From: Diphasiastrum complanatum
Lineage: Eukaryota; Streptophyta; Lycopodiopsida; Lycopodiales; Lycopodiaceae
DNA: 64,000 bases
NCBI GenBank assembly: GCA_029204225.1
Contig: CM055095.1
Location: 38,930,141 to 38,994,140, forward strand
Reading direction: 5' to 3'
The translations under genes and the position numbers were made by a program. This document shows, one piece after another, positions 13,123-25,012 of the stretch (positions are counted from its first letter, which is position 1; every line of letters begins with the position of its first letter). The notes under the pieces were generated by a model that was not told the DNA's origin, did not search any database, and saw only the letters and a program-made list of their open reading frames with translations.

Positions 13123-13974
13123 TGTGAAAAATCTTCATACACCTGATGTTAGTAGCATTCATAGCATGGTATGGGATCCACAAGAAATGTGCGAATGATC
13201 TTGACCATGCTTTGTGATGGCACACAAAACACATGTAGAGCAATCCTGCAATCTACCAATGGATCTGAGGCTAGAGCACAATCTAGAATGCTACAGATCA
13301 AAGCAATACTAATTCCTCAAAAATAGAGAGAATACATAACCAAAATAATGTATGAAGAAGACCTTCTACTCAAGTTAGAGAGAGAATACCAAAACAAGAA
13401 AAATACCATGAGATCCAATTTTGACATTATGACATTACCAAAGCTTAATTCATCATTAGATATGAATGAGAATGATATGTACATATATAGGAGAGCCAAA
13501 ATTCGTGGTACTCCTTGCATTCAATGCATTCCCTACACCTAATCAAGTGTAAACTATTACCATTCTGAATTTGCACCTAACTCCTACCTACTTTGCCAAA
13601 TGTCAATTTCTCAACTATAAACCTACAAAACTACATGCATGTGTCAAATACTACTTGCATGCCTTGCACGTAACTTCCCTAGATGACTTGGACATGTGTA
13701 GAACATGTGTACTGACTTGCATGTTGCATGCATGCACACTAACTGATTTTGCATGTCATCTAGTTTTATGCATGTCATCAAATCTAGATCTACCTAACTC
13801 AAACTCGCCTAGATCTACAAGGTCATGTGCTCAATTCACATACCTTTGATATATACAATGGAACGAAGTGAATATGACCATCTAGACACTGTGCATGTAA
13901 TGTAGCTCAAGTTTGTTCATACTAGAAAATGATATTTACAACTTGTAAATGCACAAGCAAGATGATTTTTCTCA
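13123..13974 (-). repeat. Copia-C 5' LTR with RY (CATGCA) motifs
   Basis: It begins TGTGAAAAATCTTC next to the primer-binding site and ends near GATGATTTTTCTCA, a decayed match to the inverted end. About eight CATGCA/TGCATG words lie between about 13635 and 13775. The related LTR at 22641-23299 keeps a similar cluster. The right end is less certain than the left. Confidence 0.72.
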
Positions 13975-14009
13975 TCAACCCCTATAGACAAGTTGGATAG
14001 CTTTTTATT

Positions 14010-15403
14010 CTTCACAAATTGTTGTCATTTAAGTTGACTTAAATGACAGTTTTTGCTCATTATTTATTTTATATTTGGAAAATTAATAAGAACAAATTTC
14101 ATGGCCGTCGTTTATTTTTTAATGACCATCATTTAAGTTGATTTATATGACTATTTTTTGTCATCATTTATTCTCATTTTGGCAAAATACAAAAGACGAT
14201 TTTTATTGGCCATCATTTAAGTCGAATAAATGACGGTGTTTTACCGTCATTTATCTTCCATTACATAGAAAAGATGATTTTTATTGACCATCATTTGAGT
14301 TGACTTAAATGACGATTTTTGGCTATCATTTATTCTTCGTTTTGGCAAAATAAAAAGGACGGTTTTTAATGGTCATCATTTAAGTTGATTTAAATGACAG
14401 TTTTTGGCCGTCATTTATTCTTCTTCATTTTGGGAAAATAAAAAGTACGGTTTATAATGGCCGTCATTTATGTTGATTTAAATTATTGTTTTGGGTCGTC
14501 ATTTATTCTCCATTTTGGCAAAATAAAAAAGGCGGTTTTAAAGGACCGTCATTAAAGTCCACTTAAATGATGGTTTTTGGTCATCATATACTTTTCATTT
14601 AGGCAAAATAAAAAGGACGGTTTTTAATGGCCATCATTTAAATTGCTTTAAATGACAATTTTTAGCTGTCATTTATATTTTGTTTGGCAAAATAAAAAAG
14701 GACGGTTTCTAATGGCCGTCATTTAAGTTGATTTAAATGACGATTTTTGGCTGTCATTTATTCTTCTTCATTTTCGTAAAATAAAAAGGACGATTTATAA
14801 TGGCCGTCATTTAAATTAATTTAAATGACGATTTTGGGCCATCATATATTCTCCATTTTGGCAAAATAAAAAAGACGATTTTTAATGACCATCATTAAAG
14901 TCTACTTAAATGACGGTTTTTGGCTGTCATTTACCTTTCGTTTGGGCAAAATAAAAATGACGATTTTTAATGACCATCATTAAATTGATTCAAACGACGA
15001 TTTTTGGCCATCATTTATCTTTTGTTTTGGCAAAATAAAAAGGACGGCTTTTAATGACCATCATTTAAGTTGATTTAAATGACGGTTTTTGGCCGTCATT
15101 TATTCTCCATTTTGGCAAAATAAAAAAGACAGTGTTTAGTGACTGTCATTTAAGTTGATGTAAATGACAGTTTTTGACCGTCATTTAAGATGGTTTATAT
15201 GAGAATTTTTGTCATCATTTTATTACATTTAAAAATAAATAAATGATGGCTTTTTGTTGGCCATCATTTAAGATAACATAAATGACGATTTTTGGCCGTC
15301 ATTTCAACCATTGGTTTTAATGACATGGATTAAATGATGACCCTCAAAACTGTCATTAAAACCGACTTAAATGACGGTTTTTGACCGTCAAATTTTGCCC
15401 ATT
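14010..15403. repeat. 86-bp tandem array of palindromic units (~16 copies)
   Basis: Units centred on TAAATGACGGTTTTTGGCCG and the matching arm CGTCATTTA recur at 14288, 14374, 14461, 14546, 14631, 14717, 14803, 14889, 14974, 15057 and 15143, with further units on both sides. The step is 83-87 bp. Each unit also contains a second short inverted repeat (GACGGTTTTTAATGGCCGTC). Such mixed direct and inverted subterminal repeats are typical of plant CACTA elements, but no CACTA terminus or transposase is adjacent. The array abuts a copia fragment at 15411. Confidence 0.85.
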
Positions 15404-15410
15404 TTGGCCT

Positions 15411-17578
15411 AGCGCACTCACCATCATTGGCCATGTAGATCACCCTCTTGTCATCTCCATATGCCAACAAAGAAGTGAAGTACTCTTTGTGAAAGGTCAT
15501 GTGTGAACTTGCTCCACTATCAATCCACCAAGGATCTAGATCTCCATCGTTAGCAAGCATACATGAAGACATCACAAAAGCATCATCATTTGCATCTTGA
15601 ACATCCAAACCATCCTCATCAAGAATAAGTGTTGACAGAAGACTCTCCTCCCGAGGATCTATTTACTACTATTTCTCTTTCCTTGCTACTTCTTTAGAAT
15701 CATTTCTGCTTGTTACTAGGCTTAAAGGCATTCATTAGATGTCTTCTTGATTTAACAATGCCAACCTAGGTAGAAGAGACAGAGTGTCGTTTTAGTATGT
15801 TTCTTTGTGTCCTGCCTGTCAGAGGACAACTTAGAGACGTCACTCTTGAATGCACTTACATTCTACATGGATGCAAGCTAAGAACACTCATTCACATATC
15901 AGCATACAAACCAATGAACGTTCTACAAATTCTAGCTACCTACACTTAAAATGGATTGAAATCAGAGCCTACACTACATTAACATTGAACTAAACTAATC
16001 TAAAACATACTAGAAGTCCAAGAATCAAGAAACCAACCAGCCTTTTGATTCTTGGACATCCCAAGAACATCAAGAATTGGATTGTATAGAGATATGCAAG
16101 AATCACACCACAGATCCAGCCTATTTAATTCACTTGAATGTTGGCTCCTACATTAATCCACAAGAAAACAAGAAATCTAATCCACAACTAGGAAAGCAAG
16201 AAAAATAATCCACTCTAAATCCACAACCACACACAATATGAATGGAAGGGCATGATCATAGGGGCATCACTCAAGAAAACCATCATGATCAAGGAGCTTA
16301 GTGTAGCATCAAACTCATGAGAAATTTTCTTATTAAGCATGGAGTAGATACAATGCAAAAAGCTCCTCTTCACAAAGAGGGAGTCTCTTAAATAAGCAAG
16401 AGAGCTCCTTAGGTGGCATCCTAGTGGAATTTCGACATTTCACAAACTACAAGTGTAAGATTGCTCTCCATTAGAGGTCACCATTAAAAGGTGGCTCACT
16501 CTACTTTCTTTAAGAGGGGTCTACTTGCATTTATTACATTTGCGTAGAAATACTTGTTCCTACATGGTCATTCCATCTTTTGGGATTCACCATGAGGCTT
16601 ACATAGTTCTTGCATGTCTTTCCTAGCTAGTATTTCTCGGCTCTCAGTCTTCATTAGTCTCGTCTTCTTAGAGACCTCCTCAGTCTAAGGTGAGAGGTGC
16701 TCTTGAGTTGCTCTGTCCGAGTATCTTGGGGATTCGTCAGAATCAGCCAACAATAAGATTACCTTGCTTGTCTCCTTGATCTCTCTTCTTCTTGTAGCAC
16801 TCACTTGCAAAATGTCCTTTGATGCCACAATAAAAGCACTTGAGCTTTGATCTATCTTTCTTTTTTCCACTTGAAGAAGCATCCACTTGATCTTGCCCTT
16901 TAGACCACTTACTTTTGGTTTTGCCCTTGAATTTTCCCTTTGTGAACATAGCATCCTCTTGAAGTGTCGGTGTAGATCCACCTCTTGCTTGAAGCCTCAT
17001 TGATCAAGATCTCTTGAAGATCCATTAAACTTGGCAAAGTCTTTTGAATAGCAATACTTTAAACAATGTTAGCATGAGCATTCAACAAGCCATTAAGAAT
17101 CACTTGTACAAGCTCTCGTTCCTTAATGCTTTCATCAATGCAAGCAACTCATCATTCAATGCTTTCATTTTCAAAATAAAAGTACTTGAAATTTTTTCAT
17201 TATTTTGCAAACAAGAAAAGATTTGCCTTCTTAGAGTCAATACTCTAGAAGTAGACTTGGATTCGTAAAGCTTCTTCAATGAATCCCAAGCTTCCAAAGA
17301 TGATGTGCACTTACCAACTTTCTTGAGAAGCTCGTTGGTAACATTCATCTTTATCATGTGTAGAGTCTTCTTGGCCCTCTTATCATACCTCATTTGATCT
17401 TGTTGTGTTGCTGGTCTCTCCTCCAAACTTACAACAATATCCAAAACATCATTCATCTCAAGAAGTGATTCCATCCTCACTTTCCACAATGAATAGTTGC
17501 TTGAAGTAAGCCTATCATTGGCTTCCAACATGACTCCAATTGAGGTTGCCATGTAGCAATGACCTGATCTTCTTTTGA
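15411..17578 (-). pseudogene. Copia-A-family Gag-protease fragment, split by an S LTR
   Basis: Read leftward from 17578: the Gag start (MATSIGVMLEAND, then SSNYSLWKVRMESLL), the zinc knuckle (CFYCGIKGHFASEC near 16830), then, after the solo LTR at 15630-16752, protease (WWIDSGASSHMT near 15520), ending at 15411 in ANDGECA. Removing the LTR and one ATAAG duplication restores continuity with Copia-A. Gag is frameshifted near 17140, and a few codons are missing near 17000. About 330 bp of leader (17604-17934) matches 8640-8970. Confidence 0.88.
15630..16752 (-). mobile_element. Solo S LTR (1123 bp) with perfect 5-bp target duplication
   Basis: It begins TGTTGACAG and ends CAGCCAACA, with flanking ATAAG at 15625-15629 and 16753-16757. 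The host sequence is a copia protease region. In the opposite orientation the family begins TGTTGGCTGATTC and carries TTATTTAAGA upstream of 'CTCCCTCTTTGTG', a plausible TATA region. Minus orientation is assigned by comparison with the copies at 32401-39735. No internal domain of this family was identified in the window. Confidence 0.9.
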
Positions 17579-17934
17579 ACATGTTCACTCCTTTGAACAA
17601 CAAAAAATGCTTTCAAAAGAAATCACCAAGATTTGAAACTATCTCAACAATTCTCTTCTAGCACTTATACCAAACAAATCAACACATAGAATCATGGAAT
17701 CTTGATCAACCTATGATATATCCTCAATCTAATGACTTTTGCCACTTCCTAATATTGAAACACACTCAAATGAAGTTCAGCAACCTCACTATATAGAGAT
17801 CCAATCAAAATTAGGGTTTTGACAAACTCACAAAAAATTAACTATTCCAAATCTACATGCAAAAGCTGAAATTTGATATGCAATCTATTAGCCACCACTA
17901 AGGCCGATCCAATGATCCAAAAATCAGCCAAATA

Positions 17935-18511
17935 CTTTGTTTTTAGACTTAGAGATTGACTTTTCAAAGTTCATTAGTCCAAATGTCATTTGAATAAACA
18001 CTTTTTGAAAGTGTGGGAAAGTTAGAAGGAGACTTTGAATATATTCAAATTTGAACTTCAGGTGAATCTAGACCCAAAAATAGTAGGGTTAGCATTTTGG
18101 AAGCAAAGCCAAGTGGCCAAATAGGGTTTGGACCTGTTATAAAAGGATGTACCTCATGGAGAGAGTGATCTTCTCTCTTCTCTATCTCATTTCATGCTTA
18201 TACATGGTTCTTTTGGGTTCTACTATCCATTGGTGCATTATACTTGTGATTGCATGCAATTTTATGTGTAGAATGATCTCTAATTGCTATTTTCGGATCC
18301 ACACGTGTGAAATACAGTAGCTTGCTAGTTTTGTATGGATAGCAACAACTTTATCATTTCATTCAGGTTAGACCAAATTCTATTAGTGTTTGCATCTCAT
18401 TTTGTGTGTAGATGCTGATTTTTCTACGTTGGTGAGATTGGTAGTATATTTCTCTTTCTAACCAAAGATCTTTCAAGTTGATTAGATCTTAAGGATCTGA
18501 AAACTTTCACA
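17935..18511 (+). repeat. Truncated Copia-A-family LTR, inverted relative to its neighbour
   Basis: The sequence matches the reverse complement of the Copia-A LTRs and ends CTTTCACA at 18511. About 75 bp of its start are missing. It is joined at about 17934 to leader sequence of a minus-strand copy, so LTR and leader point in opposite directions, which normal transposition does not give. It contains ACACGTGT at 18301-18308. Confidence 0.82.
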
Positions 18512-19801
18512 ACTAATACGACTTGCTAACAAACTTGTGAGTAGCTCAGTGTGCAGATCCTCGGGCTTGACCATGTGAAAGGGTGGTTCATGATGATGCA
18601 ACCGATCAATTTGGTAATGGTGAGCCCATTTGCAATACTGGTTCTTCCTCAGTAGGAGATTCTGCAGGTACCTCTTTTGCCTTTGTTTTTTTCTCCTCTT
18701 GCACTTTTGTACCCAATGGTGTATCTTTTGATATTGGCTTCCTTCTTCCCTCACATTTGAATGTAGTCCTGCAACTGAGGGTTGATCATCAGATACTGAT
18801 GGGGGTGTTGAAGGAGACACTTCCTTTTGCTTTTGTGCTCACATGACTGCTAGCACTGGGGCATGGAAGTGTTGTTTTTCCGGTGGCGTCCCTCCTGGAA
18901 CTGCGGTAGGGTGTACTGTGATTAGATTCAGTGGTGCACTCACTCCAGACTTTAATGGACAATTTTTGAAGCAGTGTCCATATCAACATACTCAACAGAA
19001 GGCTGTATATTGTCCCATTCTACAATTCGATGGCCTTCATCGCATCTATAGCAGCCGTAATTTCTACCACCTTGATGTTGAGGTTGAGTCGCATAGGTTG
19101 TATGATATGTGTTAATGGTTGGATATACAAATATCTCTTCCAGCCCATAGTATTGTTGCTGCTCATGTTGAGGCTATGGTGGTACTTCATGTTCCGTTGC
19201 TTTCAAATTCACTTGAGCCACTTGGTGATTAGCTGGCCTTGGTGATGCAGGTAAGGCCATGCACTACTGGTTGTTCGACATGTTGTACCTTGGTGTCATA
19301 CCTCGATGTCGCATTGGGTGCTCCTTGATGATAAGGATAGGAGGTTTGATAAATATTCCTCTTCTATTGTATGATCTAGGTGCGAAATGGAAAAAATGTC
19401 ATCTCGTGTGATGATGCATTGCATAGATGGCAAAATCTCTGTGTCAATATCAGATTTTGCTTTAAGATAGGACACTCATCAGCTGTATGGCTCTAAGTAC
19501 AAACTGAGCACCGTACATTTTCGGTGGGCATATTGCAGTTGGTTCTATTCTGGTGAATTGGTAATTGGTGCTACAGCTTCCTACAAGGCCTTCAATTTCT
19601 AATCAAATTGAGCCATTAGTTGTTCCATCTACTGTTTGTGTAATTTTGTCATATGCTCCATCAGTAGTTCTGTGGAAAGGTTGGATGCGTTGGATAGGCC
19701 TCTTACGGTGATTTTTCCTTGATAACTTTTTTTATCCTTGTTTCGATTGGCCTGAGATTTTCACAGTAGCTAGATCTAGTGCATATCTAACCACTGATCT
19801 G
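18512..19801 (-). pseudogene. Ty3/gypsy Gag and linker fragment
   Basis: The minus strand near 18530-18600 reads PEDLHTELLTSLLASRI, similar to APHTELLMNILSSKI at 42800-42850 just before the gypsy protease. Further right, zinc-knuckle-like remnants occur: CYRCDEGHRI near 19050 and CSVCT followed by SHTADECP near 19480. These resemble the CPHC and CFIC knuckles of the gypsy gag at 29589. The frames are broken by stops. Right of it a copia LTR begins at 19802. Confidence 0.62.
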
Positions 19802-20502
19802 TGTGAAAGTACTATACTTTAGGACCATAAATGGATCTACAAAAGATCCACAAGAGTGATTGGATGCTTGCTTAACAATCTATCAAAAAACTAGTCATCA
19901 AAAAGTTGATCTAGACTGGCAATTTGACAAACAACAAGCATTAACAATCAAAAGCATTGATCAACATTAAAATTCGAGCCCACACGTGTATACTACAGGC
20001 TATAGTATGGCCTTCAACCTTAGAAACAAGTAGAAATTGATTTGGTTTCATTTGGATCACAAAAACTCAATGTACATAGTGAACTAGCTTGAGATTGCCA
20101 ATGAGCTCCAAACATTTTCTATCTTCTCACTATGGGAGCTTGGAATACATAGCAAATTCGACTTCCTTCTTGAAGTTAGGTGGATATCCAGCATGTAATA
20201 AGAAATTGAACTCACTCTTCTTGCCCTAAAATGAAACCCTAGCCTAGATCCTAGACTTATGCTTGGTAGATAGCTAGTTGGTCAAATTTTCACCTTAAAC
20301 TTAGGTGTAGGTCCTATAAAGTAGGGATGACCACCAAATAGACATGACCAACTCTCTTGACTTGACCTAACCTACATTAGGAGTGGGTTGCCACATAACA
20401 TCTTGGCCTCACATGTGTGGAATCCACTTAAGTACAAAATCTACATTATACTACATAGTTTTCTATCAAGCTAGATTTGTCAATTTTTGGCAATTCTTCA
20501 CA
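19802..20502 (-). repeat. Copia-D 3' LTR (701 bp)
   Basis: It starts TGTGAAAGTAC and ends AATTCTTCACA. On the minus strand a purine run (GAGGAG) precedes it directly, as expected for a polypurine tract, which makes this the 3' LTR of the copia remnant at 20503-22096. It contains CACACGTGTA near 19981 and CACATGTG near 20412. Confidence 0.75.
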
Positions 20503-22096
20503 CTCCTCAAATTTAGATTGATCTATTTACAACTCTCTTGCTAGATGAATGAATGCTTTTAGAAGTGTCTAAAAAATCCATCTACAAACAAGAAACTTTT
20601 GAGACTCCAATAGAGAATGATTTCCATGAAGGATCTTTCACCACCTCTTAAAGGATCCCTTACAAGATGTTCCACAAATGTGTCTATATACATGTAGCAC
20701 AATTAAAAAACTATACATCATGCCAAGCCATGGATTCCAAGGCATTTTGTGCACTTGAAGATACATCAATAAAACTATTAAGTGCATACATAATGTTGCC
20801 AAAGACAACTTGCCTTACTTGGTCCATATGATTGAGCCTAGATGGCTCCATCTTGATACGCATGGTTCTTCTTGGAGTCTCGGATCTTGAGCTTGCTCCT
20901 CCACTTGACTTGACTCCAAACCATCAATGAACTGAAGAAGGTGTTGATCCAAAGGTGCTTCTTCAAGTTTACAAATCTTTCACTCTTGAAAGATCACATT
21001 TCCACCATTGACAAATTCTTTGGTTGAAAACAAGTAGATTCTACAATCTCTACTTGAAGAGCAGAATGCTACTATTATTCCTATAATTGAAATAGAATAA
21101 TCTCTGGTCCTTACATTGGAATGATCATGCGCAAAGCATGTGGATGCAAAGATTTCCAAAGCAAATGATGTTTCATCTTTTATGACTCTATTCAAACTAT
21201 TACAAAAATAGTTATCCAATGAAATTGCTTTATCAACAACAATTGTCGATTTCAAAACATCCCATTTCATTGTCTTGTCATACAAAGTAATAAACACCAT
21301 GAATCTTAAAGTTAAGAAACAAGTCACCTCGTATCTACTAATGTTGTCCAAAAAGTATTCAAAGATAGTAGACTCTCCAATGCTCACCACCCTTGCAAGA
21401 TGCACACTTGAATGGACAATTTGCATGCAATTTGATGACTTGGCCATTGTCATTGAGGACTCCCTTGGAACTCTCATGCTTTAAGTCTGATCCTCAAGAT
21501 CTTCCTCCTTTTGATGCTCCTCCTCAATGCAAGCAAGATCACACTTTGCCAAGATCTCCTCCTTTGCCAAAGTCATTCTTTCAAAAGCAACACTAGCTTC
21601 CAATTTAAACAATCTTCCATGTTTAAATCCCTTTGCAATGCAAACATCATTATTCAAGATGAAGCAAACACCATGTTTAAAGTGGACATCCAAACCACTT
21701 TCTAAGAGTAGACCAACACTAAGCATATTCTTGGTGATTGATGATACATAAAGGACATTTTCTAGATCCAAGCCTTTTGAGGATTTTAGACACAAAGAGA
21801 TGGTGCCAACACCATCTATCCTACACTCTTCATCATTTGCAGTAAAGACAAACTTTTTAGCAGCATTGAAAGAGTGTAAGGTTGAGAAAAAGCCCTTTTC
21901 ACAAGAAATGTGGGAGCTAGTCCCACTGTCGATCCACCAATTGTCTCTTGAATTGCTATTGCTTGTTGGTGAGGATGTAGATGCCATCAAAAATACATCT
22001 ACTTCATCCTCCTCCTCCTCCTTTGCAAGGATTCCTTGTTTGTCCTCCTCCACTTGTGCTCTTAGACTCTTGTAGCATCTAGATGCATAATGCCCC
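20503..22096 (-). pseudogene. Copia-D Gag-Pol remnant, compressed by deletions
   Basis: Order on the minus strand: zinc-knuckle end (GHYASRCYK near 22090); an acidic stretch; protease (NWWIDSGTSSHI near 21940, then NVLYVSSITKNMLSVG); a decayed pre-integrase and integrase (YFLDNISRYE near 21340; NGGNVIFQE near 20990); the integrase-RT linker (RRTMRIKMEPSRL near 20850); and a short RT piece (GGERSFME near 20640) before the polypurine tract. Most of RT and all of RNase H are missing. It is a different family from Copia-A, with only domain-level similarity. Confidence 0.78.
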
Positions 22097-22640
22097 TTCT
22101 TCCGTGAATGCCTTGATCTTCAAACTGAGCAATGCACAAAATTTGTTGTGTGCATTAACACTGAGTGCTTTCGTGAAGATGTCTACAACCATGTCCTGCG
22201 TTTTGCAGTACATTAAGCTCATCTCTCTGTCGAGAACCTTGCCCCTGATGTAGTGATATCTGATCTCAATGTGCTTACTCCTAGAATGAAATCTAGGGTT
22301 GGCCGATAAGGCAATAGCACTTTGTTTATTACAAAACAAAATTGTAGGGCTGTACCGATACAGATTGATGTCTGACAGCAAATTTATCAACCAAAATGCT
22401 TGCTTAATAGATTGAGAAGCAGCAATATATTCTGCTTTAGTAGAAGAAAGTGTGATAGAGGTTTTCTTATGACTGTTCCACGAAATAGGACCACCGTTGA
22501 AGAAGAATGTAAATCCAGATGTGGACTTATGACTGTCTACATCTCCTCTCCAGCTTGCATCAGAATAACTGTGAAGTTTTTAGAACGTGTGAACTTCACC
22601 ACACACCCTACAGGATCTTACTGAGGTGTTGTGATTGCAC
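22097..22640 (-). pseudogene. Copia RNase H fragment (another family)
   Basis: The minus strand reads YSDASWRGDVDSHKSTSGF, then ISWNSHKKTSITLSSTKAEY, then SANPRFHSRSKHIEIRYHYI, the copia RNase H signature. The C-terminal part is open from 22390 to 22079. The right part has small frame breaks. At its left end it fuses to the Copia-D zinc knuckle through a shared GGGCATTATGC, so it is a chimeric joint and not a natural 3' end. Confidence 0.82.
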
Positions 22641-23299
22641 AAGATTGATCAAAGAACAGTATGCTTGAAAAATCTAAGGCAAGAGCACAATGGCATACAT
22701 CTGATGAAAAAATTTAACTCTTCACTATGAGAAATGAATGTCAGAAATAATTCTAAGTGTTCAGTATGGGAAAAAAAGGCTTCTCTCAGGTAGAGAGAGA
22801 AGATCATACATAGAAAACTCGGGTAGAGAGAGAATGAATCTAGAATACCAAAATCTCAATATTCACAATATGGCAAAACATGCCCAGCTTTTTCTACATG
22901 AGAGAGACTCGAATTCCTATAGTGGAGTTGCATGGAAAGTCCACTTAACTGAACTAATTCACCTACCAGAGATCCACATGTGTAACTACATGCATGTATG
23001 TTGCATGTACTGCATGTCAACTCATAAAATCGCCTAGACATGTGTAAATCACAGAAACTACTTTGCATGTTGCATGCACTGATTGCATGTGGCTTGCATG
23101 CATACAGTAAATCTTTGCATGCTATCTAAACATTTGCATGTCATGATAATTGAACCTATATAACTCAAATCCGAGCTACACTAGAAGGATATGTGCTCAA
23201 TTCACACTCCTTTTATGTACAACATGAATTTTAGTGGAAATCACCATGGACATGACCCCAAACTCGAGATAGGAAGATAATATTTTAATAATCTTCACA
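22641..23299 (-). repeat. Copia-C-family 3' LTR, 5'-truncated
   Basis: The left limit is blurred. The right end is AATCTTCACA at 23299, followed on the minus strand by a short purine tract (AAGGAG). It aligns in patches with the LTR at 13123-13974 and keeps a dense group of CATGCA/TGCATG words between about 22985 and 23145. Confidence 0.65.
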
Positions 23300-24665
23300 C
23301 TCCTTAAAATTTATGTTCCTATCAACATAGACTTCGAAATTAGGCCAAGGTTAGACCTCATCTTCATAAATACATTCTTGAGTAGAGGCTTCGTGAGAAG
23401 ATCTACATAACACTTTAGCTCCAAAAGTAGCCTTTTGATCCATAAAACCTCCTTTGTTGTGGTTGTAAGAGATTTGTATTCAGCTTCACAGGATGATAAG
23501 GAAATAGTTGCTTGCTTCTTTGCTAGCCAAGTAACCAAATTTCCTCCAAGAAATATGATGTAAGCACTTGTGGATTTCCTATCCAACCTGTTTCCTGCAA
23601 AATTTGAATCTGAAAAAGCAATCAAAGTCATATCTTCTCCTTCATAGGATAGTCCATAATCCAAGGTAGAAGATATATACCTCAAGACTCTTTTAGCCAA
23701 CTTCCAATGATATAACTTTGGATCCTGCATGTGTTGACTTAGCTTATAACACAAAAGCTTAGATCAGGCCTAGTCACTGTTAACCAAATAAGTGAGCCAA
23801 TAAGGCTCCTATAAAGAGTGATGTCCTCAAAGGATTTTTTATCATCTTTAATAGGAACTTTTACAGTGTGCTCCATAGTTGTATCTATGCCTTTCTAGTT
23901 CTCCATATGGAATTTTCTGAGCATGGAAAGTGAATATCTACTTTGGCTTATAAATGCATGACCTTTCCAAAAATCTATTTCAAGGCCTAGAATATAGTGA
24001 AGAACTCCTAAGTCCTGCATCTTAAACTCAGTACCAAGTGCATACTTAGTTTCTTCAACTAACTTCTCATTGTTTCCACAAAGAATGATATCATTTACAT
24101 AGATGAGAAGAATAATTACAAAGTTATCTACAAACTTATGATATAGAGGTGTCACATTCACTTAGACAAAATCCAAGTGATATGAGATAGAAATTGAGCC
24201 TTGCATACCAAGACCTTGGTGCTTGTTTCAGTCCATACAGACTTTTGAACAAAAGACAAACTTTTGATTCATCACCTTCCTACACAAAACCTGGAGGCTG
24301 CTCCATATAAATCTCCTCCTCAAGGTAACCACTGAGAAATACATTAGAAACATCAAGCTGGGTGAAAACATGCAAGAGAAATGAGTATTCGAATTGTTAC
24401 CATCTTTGCAATTGGTGCAAAGGTATCTTCATAATCAAGACCTTTAATCTGTGAGTAGCCTTTGGCACAAAGTCTTGCTTTATACTTATTGATAGATCCA
24501 TCATGATTATACTTGATTCTAAATACCCACTTACATCCGATCACATGCATGTTGTTTGGTGGCTCCACAAGCTCCCATGTGTTATTTGACATCAAGGCTT
24601 CAAATTCTTGGGTCATTGCTTCAACCCACTCCTTGGATTGAAAAGCTTCTTTGCATGTCACTATG
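23300..24665 (-). pseudogene. Copia-C-family Pol, RT and RNase H portion
   Basis: Minus-strand order: RT start (24661-24353, with GCKWVFRIKYN and [11 protein letters not shown]), RT core (24161-23895, with IYVNDIILCG), then RNase H (23754-23311, with DSNFAGNRLDRKST and LSSCEAEYKS). The RT catalytic box is YVND where YVDD is expected, so the first catalytic aspartate is lost. Stops and frameshifts separate the three parts and the RNase H tail is shortened. Gag, protease and integrase are absent. Confidence 0.86.
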
Positions 24666-25012
24666 GATCACTTACAATTAATGCATGTGAATTGCCACGA
24701 TTTTCTACAAGCATGATCATGCTAATTCTATGTCTACAAACCATATGCAAGTTGCATTTATCAAACTAGATAATACATAACCTTGTAGCTCGAGTTCTAT
24801 GTAGGCCAAACTTGGCATTTTGCATTTAATATACATACTTGCATGGTACAACATTTGTAGCAAGCCAAGAAATCAATATGGATATTTTTTCAATTTTAAC
24901 AGTGAGGAGGCGACGAGTTTTTTTTTTTTTTTAAACGGTTTGGACCGGACCTTTTTAAAAAGGTTTTTTGAATCACAGTTCTTTCAATGAATCGTGATTC
25001 GACACAACTATG
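24666..25012. other. Non-coding stretch with a poly(T) tract
   Basis: AT-rich sequence with several ATGCAT words and a run of T near 24921-24931. It may be decayed copia linker. I see no gene. Confidence 0.4.

Larger units (their letters stand above)
12229..13974 (-). mobile_element. Copia-C 5' end (Gag start, leader, PBS, 5' LTR)
   Basis: On the minus strand the order is 5' LTR (13974-13123), primer-binding site (13122-13111, TGGTATCAGAGC), a long leader, and the first codons of Gag. The element is cut off at the satellite junction near 12229, so all of pol and the 3' LTR are lost. The leader holds a perfect 16-bp palindrome TTTCACACGTGTGAAA at 12924-12939. A segment of about 45 bp (AATCTTCATACACCTGATG...) occurs at 13066 and again at 13126, spanning the LTR start, so the LTR/leader edge is duplicated. 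Confidence 0.82.

Noticed and set aside
23311-24661. Functional copia reverse transcriptase
   Set aside because: It is split into three frames and the catalytic box reads YVND.
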